A stretch of DNA of 64,000 bases from Flavobacterium ginsengisoli (GCF_029625315.1 NZ_CP121110.1:682001-746000), one strand, 5' to 3'. Shown: positions 19,752 to 30,351, numbered from the stretch's first letter. Translations and numbers: made by a program. The notes: generated by a model not told the origin, from the sequence alone.

Positions 19752-19766
19752 TGACCGATTGGTCAT
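19751..19766 (-). promoter_or_regulatory. TetR-type operator in the TetR promoter
   Basis: ATGACCGATTGGTCAT is the reverse complement of the 19101-19116 site and lies 29 bases upstream of the TetR start codon, abutting the -7 element. This placement predicts autoregulation. Confidence 0.82.
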
Positions 19767-19910
19767 AAAAACAAGCAGATAATGATTTTTTTATGTATTT
19801 GATTGTTTTATAAAGAGATAAAACAGCTTATGATGTGTTTGAAATTTAGGGATTGTAACTATTTATTCTATTTAAAAAGCATAAGCTTTTAAGAAATTTT
19901 TATTTTAAAT

Positions 19911-19918
19911 TATATTTG
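19911..19918 (+). promoter_or_regulatory. -7 promoter element
   Basis: TATATTTG lies 67 bases before the lipoprotein start at 19985. No -33 TTG at the expected spacing. Confidence 0.4.
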
Positions 19919-19984
19919 CTTGAGGAAGTATAAAGTTAAAAATATTTATAAAAGATTAATTGTAAACAAAAGTACAATAGAAGA

Positions 19985-20479
19985 ATGAAAGAGGTTTATA
20001 AGATAGCAAAATGTTTATTAATAACATTTATTATTATTTCTTGCAACAACAAAAAAGAAGAGAATTCCGATAAAGGTTTTAAAGAGAATTTATATAAAAA
20101 TAAAATTTTGTTTTCCAGTTTTCCTGATACTGTAAAAGTAAATAAAGTGATTGATGGCAACCTTCAATACGATGTGAGTAATTTTGATTCTAATATAACA
20201 AGCAGTAGATTCTTGGAGCTATTATTATCAACCAGTATAAATAAAGAACTAGCCAATTATAATGAAATTCAAAAAAATATTTTGTTATCGTATGTTGATT
20301 CATTAAACACGGGCAAATTCAAATTTAAAGCTGTTTTTGAAAAAAAAGGCAAACAAATGCTAAATATAGCTATACGAGATTATAAATTTCTAAAACCAAA
20401 TAAAAATACGCCTCCCGATAAAATGGTATTGAGAACTAGTGACTCCTTGTTTTCTAAAGAAGTATATGTAATTGAGTAA
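19985..20479 (+). CDS. Small lipoprotein of unknown function
   Basis: The 164-residue protein has a lipoprotein signal: basic start, hydrophobic CLLITFIII, and a lipobox ending in Cys20 (IISC). The mature part is charged (NNKKEENSDKGF) and then mixed alpha/beta, with KFKFKAVFEKKGKQMLNIAI near the C-terminus. I do not recognise a family. It is a single-gene unit with a -7 element upstream. Confidence 0.65.
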   Translation: MKEVYKIAKCLLITFIIISCNNKKEENSDKGFKENLYKNKILFSSFPDTVKVNKVIDGNLQYDVSNFDSNITSSRFLELLLSTSINKELANYNEIQKNILLSYVDSLNTGKFKFKAVFEKKGKQMLNIAIRDYKFLKPNKNTPPDKMVLRTSDSLFSKEVYVIE

Positions 20480-20540
20480 AAGATTAATTTATGATGTAAA
20501 GATTATTTAGAGAAAAATATACTATTAAAGATTCACTTAA

Positions 20541-20570
20541 TAAAACTGCGCAAATCTCTCGAATTGCGCA
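20541..20570 (-). terminator. Probable terminator of the receptor gene
   Basis: TGCGCAA (20547-20553) pairs with TTGCGCA (20564-20570) across a 10-base loop; on the minus strand a short TTTT tract follows. It lies just after the receptor stop. The stem is short, so confidence is moderate. Confidence 0.55.
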
Positions 20571-20581
20571 ATATTTATTTC

Positions 20582-22970
20582 TTAATTTGCACGATTCCTT
20601 TCCTCTTCATTTCCAAAGTTTCTTTCGTTAGTTTTTACACTTTGATTTCCAAACTTATAACTCAAAGCAATTTTAAAAGCTCTAGAATCTCTGTAGTTTT
20701 CCATCGTATTTTTAATTCCGTTTGAATAATAAGAAATTAAAGGTTTTTGTGCGTTCAATAAATCTTCTCCAGTTAAAGTGATTGAAAGATTCTTTTTTAA
20801 AGCCAAAAACTTGACAGAAACATCTAAAATATTTAAAGTCGAAATATTAAAAACTTGATAACGTCCTGGTAATTGCAAACCATAATTTAAACCAAAGAAA
20901 AGAGTTTTAGATTGATTTACTGTAAAATCGTTATTGCTATAAATATAACCGTTGTAACCGTCTACAGAAGCAATTAAATTGGTTCTAGATTTTACGTTTT
21001 GATAGTTTAAATTGAACCCCATAAAGCTATTCCACCAAGAATATTTATTGAAATTGTAGTATGTTGAAAGACCGATTTGGTAAGTATCAGCGTAATTGAT
21101 TGGTGTACTTTTGGTAATATTCGTTTCAGGATCAATAATTGCTAATTCTTGTCCGAAATTAGAAACCTGAGAAAAATAGATTGTATTTACCCATTTTTGA
21201 TTTCGGATATAAGAAAACTCAAAATTATCTATAATAGAAGGTTTTAAGAACGGATTTCCTTGAGAATAGTAAAAGGGACTAGTTCTAATAACAAACGGAT
21301 TCAAGTAATCAAAATCAGGTCGGCGGATTCTTCGGCTGTAATTTAAAGAATACGAGTTGTTATCGTTTGCATTGTAGGTAACGTAAGCCGTTGGAAACAA
21401 TTTGATATAATTGTTTTTGTTAGTTTGGTTTAGATTTTCAGAATAGCCTTCTGTTTGTGTAGCTTCTGTTCTTAAGCCGATTTGCGTTTCCCATTTTTCG
21501 TTTAATTTTTTGTTTGCAGAGAAATAGATTGCTTCATTGTATTCTTTGTATGTGAATATATTAGAATAATTGGTATCCAGAATCAGAGTTCCAGTTTCGT
21601 TGTCAAAAACAGTCAAATTGTTTTTAGTATTAGTATAAAATCCTTTTCCTCCAAAACTAATATTTGCCCAAGAATAAGGAAGTGAAATGTCAATTTTTGC
21701 CGAATAATTTTTCAATCGGTTTAAGTTAGAATTGATTGCAAGCAAAGTAAGTTTCGGGAATATTTTCATTTTGGTTGTCTATTTCATTTCCTGAAAATGT
21801 ACGAGAATCGTCTTTTTGATAATTGAAATAATCCAAATCAACCGTAATATTTTTGCCTTCATTATTTAAGCTAAAAACGTTATTCCAATTTATAGAATTC
21901 ATTTTCGGTTTGTTCTGTGCATTTACATCAGATAATATATAAGAATTGATTTCTCCAGAAGTATTGTAACGAGTTGTCAGCGGATTATTTACTGCATTTC
22001 TATCATTAAAACTTCCTAAATATTTTACTCCAGACGTCCATTTTTCAGTCAGTTTATAATCGGCACCAAAACCAATGCTCAATATATCCGTTTTTGATTT
22101 GGTTTTAAGATCATGTTTCCAAAGCTCATTTGGATAATAAATTCGATTATCAGAAGTGGTGCGAAATTGATCTGTTCCTTTATTAATTGAAGCCTGAAGC
22201 GACAATTTATTATAATTGTAGATAAATAATCCGTTTATATTTCCGCTTGCATAATTTCTTTGCACATAAGTAGATCCAAGATTTGCAGTCCAAGAATTTG
22301 CTTTGGCGGTTTTTAATTTAATATTGATTAAACCGCTGTTTCCTTCTGCTTCATATTTTGCTGGTGGCGTTGTAATTACTTCGATACTTTTTATGTTATC
22401 AGCAGGAATCGATCTTAGAAATGCAACAAGATCTTCCTGAGTCATTTTATTCAAACGATCATCAATCATAACCAAAACTTCTCCTTTTCCAACAATAGAA
22501 ATCGTTTCATTCTGAACTCTAACTGTTGGTGTCGATTTTAAAGCGTCTAAAGCTGTTCCGCCAGTTGCAACAACAGAATTTTCTACATTAAAAACCAACC
22601 GATCTACTTTTTGTTCTACCAGTTTTTTTCTTGATTTTATAGTTACTCCGTCTAATTGCACTAGTTCTTTCACCTCAATTATTCCTAAATCAAGATCTTG
22701 ATTTACGATTATTTCTTTGTTGCTGAATTCGGTTCCAAATTGTTCTATAATTAATCTATAATTCCCTTTTTCAGGATTTAAAATAAAGTTACCTAAACTA
22801 TCAGTTGAAGCTTGTAGATGTAAAGTTTTGTCTCCTTTTAATAAAGATGCCGTTGCAAATTCGAGCGGTGTTTTATTCTGATTGATGATTTTTCCTTTTA
22901 CTGAAAATTGTTGTGCGAATACGTTAATTTGAAATAGAAATAAAATTGATGCTAAAATGATTCTGTTCAT
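20582..22970 (-). CDS. TonB-receptor-like outer membrane protein with CarboxypepD_reg N-terminus, frameshifted
   Basis: Two frames join at 21738-21743 (forward GCAAGC for GCAGC); corrected, the junction reads ETYFAAINSNLNRLKNY. The product has about 795 residues: signal peptide (cut near VFAQ), carboxypeptidase-regulatory-like domain at about 22-95 (VKGKIINQNKTPLEFATASLL), a plug (GGTALDALKSTPTVRV, IEVITTPPAKYEAEGNSGLINI), and an OMP_b-brl_3 type barrel. Plugs of this kind lack a typical TonB box and belong to a large Bacteroidota receptor group of mostly unknown ligands. A LytS/LytTR pair lies divergently upstream and may regulate it. Confidence 0.84.
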
Positions 22971-23086
22971 GGTTTTGAATTTAATTACAGGACAAAACTG
23001 TTAGAATTAAAACCTAAAAACCACTTTTATCGACAAACCCATTCGATTAATCTGCAAACCCGTTAAAATGCTTTTTACTGAATGTA

Positions 23087-23094
23087 TATCTTTG
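23087..23094 (+). promoter_or_regulatory. -7 promoter element of the LytS/LytTR operon
   Basis: TATCTTTG matches TAnnTTTG and lies 17 bases before the ATG at 23112. It falls inside the longer frame that starts at 23082, which argues for the 23112 start. Confidence 0.5.
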
Positions 23095-23111
23095 TTTTAA
23101 AAATATACCGA

Positions 23112-24134
23112 ATGTATAAAGGAACCATTACCAAAAGGCTCGAATGTCTAATTCATATTATTTATTGGCTTTTAATTTCATATTTCACTTTCGTGAAAAA
23201 TCCGATTGGAGCACGATTTTCTGTACCCGATCTATTTCTTTGCACTTATTTTATTGTTTTCATTATTACGTTTTACTTTCATTATTTGATCGTAATGAAA
23301 AAGGTTTTCAAAGCTTTCAATTGGAAAAGGCTTTTCGTGGGAGTTTTCGTTTCGTATCTCATTTTTACTTTTCTAAGATTTGTTTTAGAGCAGATCATAA
23401 CCAAACTTTTGTTTGATAGAGTAAATTATACCAACGTTAATTTTCTGAGTTATATGCTCGATAATTTGCATTATAGCAGTATGGCAATTATTTTGAGTTC
23501 GTTTCTTTGGTTCGTGATTTATTCGATTCGTCTTTTGGAATACAACAAGATTATTTTGGAAGAAAATAAGAATACCGAAATCAAATTTTTGAAAGCTCAG
23601 ATTAATCCGCACTTTGTATTTAACACTTTAAATAACATTTACTCAATGGTTTATTTTCAGTCAGATAAGTCATTGATTGCAATTGATAAATTGAGTCAGA
23701 TTATGCGTTTTACAACTTACGAATCACAGAAAGAAAAGATTAAACTTTCAGACGAAGTTGATTATATAAAAGCGTATATTGAACTCGAACAATTGCGTCA
23801 TCAAGACAATGTTCGAGTTGATTTTAATGTCGAACTGAAAAATGAATTTGAAGAAATTCCGCCATACATTTTGTCGCCTTTGGTAGAAAATGCTTTAAAG
23901 CACGGAGAAGTTTCAGACTCAGAACCAATAGAAATTCAGCTAAAAGTTTCTTCTGAAAAATTGATTTTTAAAGTGAAGAATAAAATCGGAACACAGAAAA
24001 AAGATAGTTTGGGCGGAATTGGTTTAGATAATTTGCAAAAGCGTTTACAGATTCATTATCCCGAAAAGCACCAAATTAAAATCACTAAAGAAGAAAACCA
24101 TTTTACAGCAGAACTTGAAATAGATTTAAAATGA
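23112..24134 (+). CDS. LytS-type sensor histidine kinase
   Basis: The start at ATG 23112 (MYKGTITKRLE) is chosen over 23082 because a -7 element lies in between. The 340-residue protein has four transmembrane helices (residues about 10-140), a short coiled linker (EYNKIILEENKNTEIKFLKAQ), and a HisKA_5-type kinase domain with the phospho-acceptor His167 in QINPHFVFNTLNN, then an HATPase with PLVENALKHGE and GGIGLDNLQKRL. It phosphorylates the LytTR regulator whose start overlaps its stop by four bases (ATGA). The four-helix sensor suggests a membrane or intramembrane signal. Confidence 0.9.
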   Translation: MYKGTITKRLECLIHIIYWLLISYFTFVKNPIGARFSVPDLFLCTYFIVFIITFYFHYLIVMKKVFKAFNWKRLFVGVFVSYLIFTFLRFVLEQIITKLLFDRVNYTNVNFLSYMLDNLHYSSMAIILSSFLWFVIYSIRLLEYNKIILEENKNTEIKFLKAQINPHFVFNTLNNIYSMVYFQSDKSLIAIDKLSQIMRFTTYESQKEKIKLSDEVDYIKAYIELEQLRHQDNVRVDFNVELKNEFEEIPPYILSPLVENALKHGEVSDSEPIEIQLKVSSEKLIFKVKNKIGTQKKDSLGGIGLDNLQKRLQIHYPEKHQIKITKEENHFTAELEIDLK

Positions 24135-24829
24135 ATAAAAAAATAAACTGCATTATTCTAGATGATGAACCTTTTGCTGTAAAATTAATTGCCGATTACG
24201 CTTCTAAAATCTCAAGGTTAAATGTTTTATACGCCGACAGCGATGTTTTTAAAGCAATTGAAGTTTTAAATACAGAATCGGTCGATTTGATTTTTATTGA
24301 TATCCAGATGCCGCAATTGACTGGAATCGAATTGATGCAGATGTTCAATCAGAAGTATAATTTTATTATTACATCAGCTTATCCGCAATATGCCTTAGAA
24401 GCTTTTCAGTTTCATGTGATTGATTATTTATTAAAACCGATTACGTTTAATCGTTTTTATCAAAGTGTAGAAAAGTTCATTCGTTGGCAGGAAACTTTTC
24501 AAATTTCTGAAAAAGCAGGAGATGATTATCTATTTGTAAAAGCGGATCGTAAGCATTATAAAATTGCTCTAAACGATATTTTATATATTGAAGGTTTGCG
24601 AGATTATATCCGAATTCATACTAATGACGAAAAGATAATGGCATTGGAGAATATGAAAGATATTTTGGAGAAACTTCCAAGTAATCAGTTTATTAGAATT
24701 CATCGTTCGTATATTATTCCAAAAGATAAAATTAAAGTAATTGACGGAAATCAGATTGTAATGAAAAGCGGCAATGCTTTGCCAATAGGAGAGACTTATA
24801 GAAAATTGGTTAGTGAGTGGTTGATGTAA
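24131..24829 (+). CDS. LytTR-family response regulator
   Basis: The 232-residue protein has an N-terminal receiver domain with acidic DDE at 11-13, phospho-acceptor Asp57 in FIDIQMPQ and the conserved Lys in DYLLKPI, followed by a LytTR DNA-binding domain at about 130-230 (DYLFVKADRKHYKI, IEGLRDYIRIHT, FIRIHRSYII). It is the partner of the kinase upstream (4-base overlap). Its likely targets include the divergent receptor gene; no LytTR direct repeat was confirmed. Confidence 0.92.
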   Translation: MNKKINCIILDDEPFAVKLIADYASKISRLNVLYADSDVFKAIEVLNTESVDLIFIDIQMPQLTGIELMQMFNQKYNFIITSAYPQYALEAFQFHVIDYLLKPITFNRFYQSVEKFIRWQETFQISEKAGDDYLFVKADRKHYKIALNDILYIEGLRDYIRIHTNDEKIMALENMKDILEKLPSNQFIRIHRSYIIPKDKIKVIDGNQIVMKSGNALPIGETYRKLVSEWLM

Positions 24830-24875
24830 GTTTATAATGTTTTATAAATAGAAAATTAAAGTATACTAAAAAGAA

Positions 24876-25242
24876 ATGAAGAAGTTGGAATTGTATTGGA
24901 GAGACCTTAATATGGGATCGATTGTTGAAACCAATTGGGATATGAGAAGCTCTGGTAATATTTCGTTTAAATTTGATTATTTGGCTGAACTATCTGAAAA
25001 TAAACATTTAGCTGACTTTATAAAATTCTCTATAAAAGATAGCATTTTATTAGATGAAGGAGTTCAGGATGATGATTTGATTTTTGCTCAAGCGGAAGAG
25101 GAAAAAAATTCTTGATTTAATAGTTGATACTACTACAGATTGGTATATTCTCGATGAGAAAGGCGAGAAAAGCATAATTCTTTGTCCAATATTTCATGAG
25201 GACGATCAGATAACATGGATGAAAGATTCGGACTATTTTTAA
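24876..25242 (+). CDS. Hypothetical small acidic protein, frameshifted
   Basis: The first frame stops at 25115, but the next frame stays open for another 44 codons and reads sensibly (ILDLIVDTTTDWYILDEKGEKSIILCPIF to SDYF). A run of A at 25102-25108 is the likely indel, so I join them into about 121 residues. The sequence is acidic, with no signal peptide or membrane helix. The function is unknown. It lies 46 bases after the LytTR gene and could be co-transcribed. Confidence 0.55.
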
Positions 25243-25370
25243 TTTTGTTTTATTCCCTTGCGTCGATCAGTGCTTTTTGTGATTGGAAATTTTCGATATA
25301 TTTACAAAAGAGAAATCCTGTTACTAATTTTAGAAGACAGCTTCTAATTCATTTATATTAATAGTACCAA

Positions 25371-25871
25371 ATGCATATTATCTATCAAAGCCCCAAAATA
25401 ATTATCCGCGAATTTTTGCCTGAGGAAAAACAGACATTCTTAGATCTTTTTGAAGATAATCAAGTGACGCAATATCTTCCTAATACTTCACCTGAAAGAT
25501 ATATCGAAATGTTTAGCGAACTGCTAGAAAATTATAAAAACAAAAATCTCAGCCGTTGGGCTATATTTGACCCTACCGATAATAGTTTTATAGGAATGTG
25601 TGTTGCCCGTATTTTTGTACACAATACAGATCAGATAGAGATTGGGTATGTGCTTAGTAGGGAATACTGGGGAAAAAGTATTGCTACAGAAGTATGCAGC
25701 GCTATAACGCAGTATTGTTTTGAAAATACAAATACAAATGAAGTGGTCGCTATAACAGATCTTGAGAACACTGGATCGCAAAATGTGTTGCAAAAAGTCG
25801 GGTTTAAGCGATTAAGCAATCTGATAAGAAATCAGGAGGAACTTGCTTATTTTAAAATAGAGAGATTATAA
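25371..25871 (+). CDS. GNAT N-acetyltransferase (RimJ/RimL type)
   Basis: The 166-residue protein has the GNAT core: an N-terminal IIREFLPEE strand, IGMCVARIFVHNTDQIEIGYVLSREYWGKSIATEV (motif A; the Q/RxxGxG/A loop appears as YWGKSIATE), and the C-terminal TDLENTGSQNVLQKVGF typical of the RimJ/RimL-like Acetyltransf_3 branch. It transfers acetyl from acetyl-CoA to an amine; such members act on ribosomal proteins, amino acids or drugs. No neighbour indicates the substrate. A bidirectional terminator follows. Confidence 0.88.
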   Translation: MHIIYQSPKIIIREFLPEEKQTFLDLFEDNQVTQYLPNTSPERYIEMFSELLENYKNKNLSRWAIFDPTDNSFIGMCVARIFVHNTDQIEIGYVLSREYWGKSIATEVCSAITQYCFENTNTNEVVAITDLENTGSQNVLQKVGFKRLSNLIRNQEELAYFKIERL

Positions 25872-25980
25872 TTTTATTTATGATGGTATTAAAACTTTAA
25901 TTTGGTCCAAATGACTTTATAAAAGTATTTATTAAGATGTTGAATCGAATTCTGTCTCATCGAGGTAAATAGAATAAAGA

Positions 25981-26012
25981 AAAGCCTGAGATTATATAGT
26001 CTCAGGCTTTTC
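25981..26012. terminator. Bidirectional terminator
   Basis: A perfect 12-bp stem (AAAAGCCTGAGA at 25981-25992, complement at 26001-26012) with an 8-base loop serves the GNAT gene on the plus strand and the DUF1772 gene on the minus strand. Confidence 0.88.
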
Positions 26013-26083
26013 TTTATGCTTGGAAAATCTTTTCGTATTTTTTCGTTTTTAGAAAGTCATATTGCTTTTAGTTGCAGTCCTCT

Positions 26084-26570
26084 TTATTTGTTTTCTCGAA
26101 TACAGGTTAAAATCACAATTAGCAAACTTAATATTGATGCAACTGTTCTTATGTTGTTCCAAAAATTCCAACGTCTTTCAAATATATTTCGCATTTGCTT
26201 TGTCGCTATTTCTGTAGAACTTGAAATGTCGAAAACTTCTAATTTGTTGTTCAGCGGAACGTTTACAAAAGCCGTTACCAGAAAAACACCTAATAAATAC
26301 ATTAGCGTTGCGGTAATCAAAAATATAAATGAGTTTTGATTGTAACGTGAAATACAGGCAATAACAAGCATTATTAAAGCACCAAAAAAGCAAGTGAAAA
26401 ATAATGGATTTTGAATTTCTTTATTTATGTGCTCGCATAGCATTAAGAAATTCTTTATCGTTCAGTTTTCCTAAACCTAGCATAACAGAAACAGAGTAGG
26501 AAAAGAAAAGACCAGCCATTAAAGCAGTAAAAGTTGCCGCAATAATAAGTATGATATCAGTCAGTTTCAT
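26084..26570 (-). CDS. DUF1772 membrane protein, frameshifted
   Basis: The true start is ATG 26568-26570 (MKLTDIILIIAATFTALMAG). An inserted base at 26431-26436 (forward GCTCGC for GCTGC) splits it; corrected, it reads LNAMQHINKEIQNPLFF. The result has about 161 residues and four transmembrane helices, with the DUF1772 pattern AMQ-IN-IQNP and NVPLNN. Eukaryotic relatives are anthrone oxygenases; bacterial roles are largely unknown. It lies 5 bases after the NmrA-like gene and near the AraC regulator, a grouping often seen with bacterial DUF1772 genes. Confidence 0.82.
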
Positions 26571-26575
26571 AGCCA

Positions 26576-27204
26576 TTAATTAGAAATGCTAACCGCTTTT
26601 TTCAAATACTCTTTTGCTAAAACCTGTTGCAAAGCATGAAGTTCGCAACATCTGCGCGTGAAATTTTCAAATTGAGCCCTTTTAGATTCCCATCAAACCC
26701 AATTTTAAATTGATTGGTAATTTCTCCGTCTGTGAAAGCACTTGGTCTTACAATGGAATAATCCAAATCGCTGTTTAAAATATAGTGCTCCTGTAATTTA
26801 TGATCTGCAAAAGCTTTTTTTAGCAACATTCCAAACATGATGTGTTTCCAGACAAAATTTAGGTTTGCGTAACTTTCGCCCATTCCTAATGTAGTTTGGC
26901 AAATCAATCTTTTTATTCCGGTATTTTCCATTGCTTCAATAATTGTTTTGGTTCCCGCGGCTCTGATTGTTCCTGTTCTACCATCACCTAAGGCGCACAA
27001 GACCGCATCTTGATTTTTTATTGCATTTTCTACTTGCTTGGCATTTAATACGTCTCCTTTATAAAGTATTAAATTGGTGTTGACTACATGTTGCATTTTT
27101 TCAGGATTACGAACAAAGGCTGTAACTTGGTGGCCTTGTGCTATTGCCTGTTTTACGAGTTCTTGACCTACTGTTCCTGTTGCTCCAAAAATTATAATTT
27201 TCAT
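26576..27204 (-). CDS. NAD(P)H-binding NmrA/SDR-like oxidoreductase, frameshifted
   Basis: The N-terminal Rossmann motif GATGTVGQE (residues about 7-15) and VRNPEKM place it in the atypical SDR NAD(P)-binding group. The visible frame ends at 26617, but an indel at 26629-26635 (GCAAAGC, where GCAGC restores the frame) carries it on through QQVLAKEYLKKAVSIS to TAA at 26576, giving about 209 residues, normal for the family. The conserved YSIVRPSAFTDG stretch fits NmrA-like quinone or flavin reductases. It is probably co-expressed with the DUF1772 gene 5 bases downstream. Confidence 0.85.
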
Positions 27205-27282
27205 TTTATATCATTTTTTAAGTTAATGATACAAAGGTGCGACAGGGACTTTTTAGAAAATAGAATAAAAACGACAGTACTG

Positions 27283-28053
27283 TTATTGACTGAATTTTTT
27301 TGGTGTTTTGCCTGTAAATGCTTTAAACACTTTGATGAAATGTGATTGATCTGCAAAGCCATTTTCGTAAACTATATCAGTCAATTTTGTATAATTCTTT
27401 ACGGACAATTGTTCCAATGAAGCTTGAAATTGCAATATTTGCGCAAACTGTTTGGGTGAAAGTCCAGTTTCTTTTAAAAATCTCCTTTCAAAAGTTCGTA
27501 GATTGATCTTTTGCTTCTCAGCAATGGCTCGAATAGGCACTTGTCCTTTTGCATCTATAATTTCTGCAATTGCCTGACGTATTTCTAGATCGAGATTTTG
27601 TTTTTTGGTTTCAAAATAATGTAGAAGCAGATTAGAAATAATGTCAATTTTTTCGTTTACAGTTTTGCATGAAATCAATTCCAGATTAAGTGCTGTAATT
27701 TTGTTGTCTGCATTGTCCAAATAATAGCAGTTATCATTTATGCTTTGTGGAAGAATACCAAAGAAGGTTTGCAAGACAAAAGGATACAGCTGAAAAACGA
27801 GAATAGAGTAAGATCCTGAAATTTCTAGCACAATTGGATTGATGGTTTGTCCGTAAACAAAAATTTCTGGCATTTTCTTATCATGAGGTTTTACCGTCAA
27901 TCCATTTTCGGACTGATGAAACATCAAACCAGGAAAACCATCTGCAAAAAATGGCAAACTCGTTGTAGCTTTGTTCTCTTCGCTTTCAAATACCCAAATA
28001 TTTTTTACAAAAAGCGAAATAGATTTATCTGGTATTATGGTTTGAAAATTCAT
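27283..28053 (-). CDS. AraC-family transcriptional regulator
   Basis: The 256-residue protein has a beta-rich N-terminal domain of the DUF6597 type (IPDKSISLFVKNIWVFES) and a C-terminal double helix-turn-helix AraC domain (VPIRAIAEKQKINLRTFERRFLKETGLSPKQFAQ ending ENGFADQSHFIKVFKAFTGKTP). It lies 78 bases upstream of the NmrA-like and DUF1772 genes on the same strand and probably controls them. The effector is unknown. Confidence 0.9.
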   Translation of the reverse strand: MNFQTIIPDKSISLFVKNIWVFESEENKATTSLPFFADGFPGLMFHQSENGLTVKPHDKKMPEIFVYGQTINPIVLEISGSYSILVFQLYPFVLQTFFGILPQSINDNCYYLDNADNKITALNLELISCKTVNEKIDIISNLLLHYFETKKQNLDLEIRQAIAEIIDAKGQVPIRAIAEKQKINLRTFERRFLKETGLSPKQFAQILQFQASLEQLSVKNYTKLTDIVYENGFADQSHFIKVFKAFTGKTPKKFSQ

Positions 28054-28289
28054 TTTTGTCTTTGTAACAAGGGTTTTGTAGAATAATCGCTTGAATTTTT
28101 CATGCTAGAAATGGTTTGCATTTATGTTTATTCCAAATTAGCTCACTATCAAAAATAGCCATTTAGATTTAATTTTGTCATTGTTACTTTTCTGTTTACT
28201 AAACTGTGATTATAATTAATTATTTGTAAATAATTGAAATATAGTATGTTGGTTGCTTTTTTTGCTTAAATTTATATAAAAAAAGTAAT

Positions 28290-29965
28290 ATGGCTACAGC
28301 TATACTTAGAGAACATCCTGAACTGGCACTTTTTTTATGCTTGGCTCTTGGGTTTTTAATCGGGCGTATTAAAATAGGTACATTTAAAATTGGTGTAGTA
28401 TTAGGGACTTTATTTGCTGGAGTGCTAATTGGCCAATTGGATATTGATATTCCTGATATTGTAAAAACTATTTTCTTTGACTTTTTCCTGTTTTCTACAG
28501 GATATAAAGTTGGTCCGCAATTTTTTCAAGGTTTTAAAAAGAATGCATTTCCGCAACTATTGCTCACTTTGGTGATTTGTTTGTCGTGTCTATTAGTGGC
28601 ATATTCTGTCTCCACTTTTTTAGGTTATGATATAGGAACAGTTGCTGGATTATTGGCAGGTGCGTTTTCTGAATCAACTGTGATTGGAACAGCTTCAGAT
28701 GCTATCAGCCACCTAAATCTTGCCGATGCAGAAAAAAGCCGATTAATCAATAATATTCCAGTAGCCTATTCTGTAACTTATCTCGTAGGAGCAGCGTCTT
28801 TTGTTTTCTTTCTAACCGAATTGCTCCAAAACTGCTTGGTATTAATTTAGTTGAAGAAAGCGATAAACTGGCCGAAACCATTTCTGGGGAAACTGAGTAT
28901 GGTCCAGGAATGAAAAGCGCTTATCAGAGATGGATTATTCGAGCCTATAGAATAACCAACGAGAAATGGATAGGAATCAGTATAAGCGAGTTTGAAAGAT
29001 TAATATCTAACAAGAATATTGTGATCCAAAGGATACGCCATAAGCATCAATTGCTAGACCCGAAACCCGATACTATAATTTATAAAGATGATGTTTTGGT
29101 TATTATGGGACAGCACGGAATCATTTTAGACAGTCTCTTTTCTATTGGTCCAGAAATCTTGGATGAGGATTTATTAAACTTCCCATTAGCACATTTAGAT
29201 GTTACAATAACCAATAAAGCAATTGAAGGAATAACAGTAAAAGCTCTTCGAAAAGCCAGTTTTTATCATGGACTAATGCTAAACAAAATAACGAGAGAGA
29301 ATCATGAAATACCACTTGAATCGAGAACAGTTTTAAATAGAGGTGATATTTTAAATCTTTCAGGTAGACCTGCAAAATTGGAAGAAGCAGCGAAAGAAAT
29401 AGGTTATCTGGATCGTTTAACTCCAGAGACCGATATCATTTTTGTCGGTTTAGGTATTGTTCTTGGCGGACTTTTAGGTTTGCTTTCGGTAACATTATTT
29501 GGAGTTTCGGTAACTTTAACAACAAGCGGTGGTGCGTTGGTAATGGGATTAATTTTTGGTTGGCTACATTCAAGAACTCCAGTTTTTGGAAAAATTCCAG
29601 AACCCGCTTTGTGGATATTTGACAACGTTGGACTTGCAGCGTTTATTGGTCTTGTTGGTCTTGCAGCCGGTCCAAGTTTTATTTCAGGTCTTAAAGAAAC
29701 CGGTTTTGGTATTTTGCTTGCCGGTGTAGCAGTTGCTTTAATCCCGCATATCATAGGAATGTATTTTGGAAGATATGTATTAAAAATAAACCCTCTAATC
29801 TTACTTGGCGCGCAAACAGGTGCAGGTACCTCAACAATCGGATTAAAAGCTGTTCAAGATGCAGTAGGAAGCAAGTTTCCAGTTTTAGGCTATACCATTC
29901 CGTACGCATTAGCTAATATATTATTGACCGCTTTTGGACCAATACTTGTTGGTATGATGTCTTGA
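28290..29965 (+). CDS. AspT/YidE-family transporter with RCK (TrkA-C) domains, frameshifted
   Basis: Two frames join near 28811-28820 (a base missing from a CC run), giving about 558 residues. The order is typical of the aspartate:alanine exchanger family: N-terminal transmembrane half (LGFLIGRIKIGTFKIGVVLGTLFAGVLIGQ and GLLAGAFSESTVIGTASDA), a central cytoplasmic part with two TrkA-C-like domains (VIQRIRHKHQLLDPKPDTIIYKDDVLVIMG), and a C-terminal transmembrane half ending in GAQTGAGTSTIGLKAVQDAVGS. Members exchange amino acids or dicarboxylates; the substrate here is unknown. A terminator follows. Confidence 0.85.
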
Positions 29966-30005
29966 TGATACTAAATCAAATATCTCTATATTTAAAACTT
30001 ATCTT

Positions 30006-30028
30006 AAACAGCCTTCAGGCTGTTTTTT
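30006..30028 (+). terminator. Rho-independent terminator
   Basis: AAACAGCC (30006-30013) pairs with GGCTGTTT (30018-30025) over TTCA, followed by T residues. The stem matches that of the terminator at 31325-31350. Confidence 0.88.
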
Positions 30029-30351
30029 TATGATTTATAATAACCTTTTTTAAGCTGGACTAAATAGTATAAGCGATTGATGTAGACGCTTTGTTTTCAT
30101 GAAGTAGAACAATATGTTAAAAGATGAAAAAAGTTAATTGTTTACGGGAAAACGTACAAAAAAGTTGTTTTATTGAATTATTTTCGTACATATATGCTGT
30201 TTGAAGAAAAATATAATCTATCGCTGATTGACCCGAAGAATATTGTTTTATCTATTTAACCAAGTTGCTTAATTATTATAAATTTTGGTCGGAATAACTG
30301 AAACAGCGACCCTAAACTGACTGAAAGTAGGTAAATATAAACTAAATTATT
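30029..30351. other. Non-coding leader region
   Basis: This 323-base AT-rich gap precedes the secreted protein gene. I see no coding frame or structured RNA that I could defend; no exact TAnnTTTG match near the start. Confidence 0.4.

Noticed and set aside
23082-23111. Upstream start for the sensor kinase at 23082
   Set aside because: A TATCTTTG -7 element lies at 23087-23094 inside that extension, and MYKGTITKRLE at 23112 is a normal start for the family.
25524-26339. Several overlapping frames on both strands around the GNAT and DUF1772 genes
   Set aside because: They overlap well-supported genes in other frames and lack family motifs.
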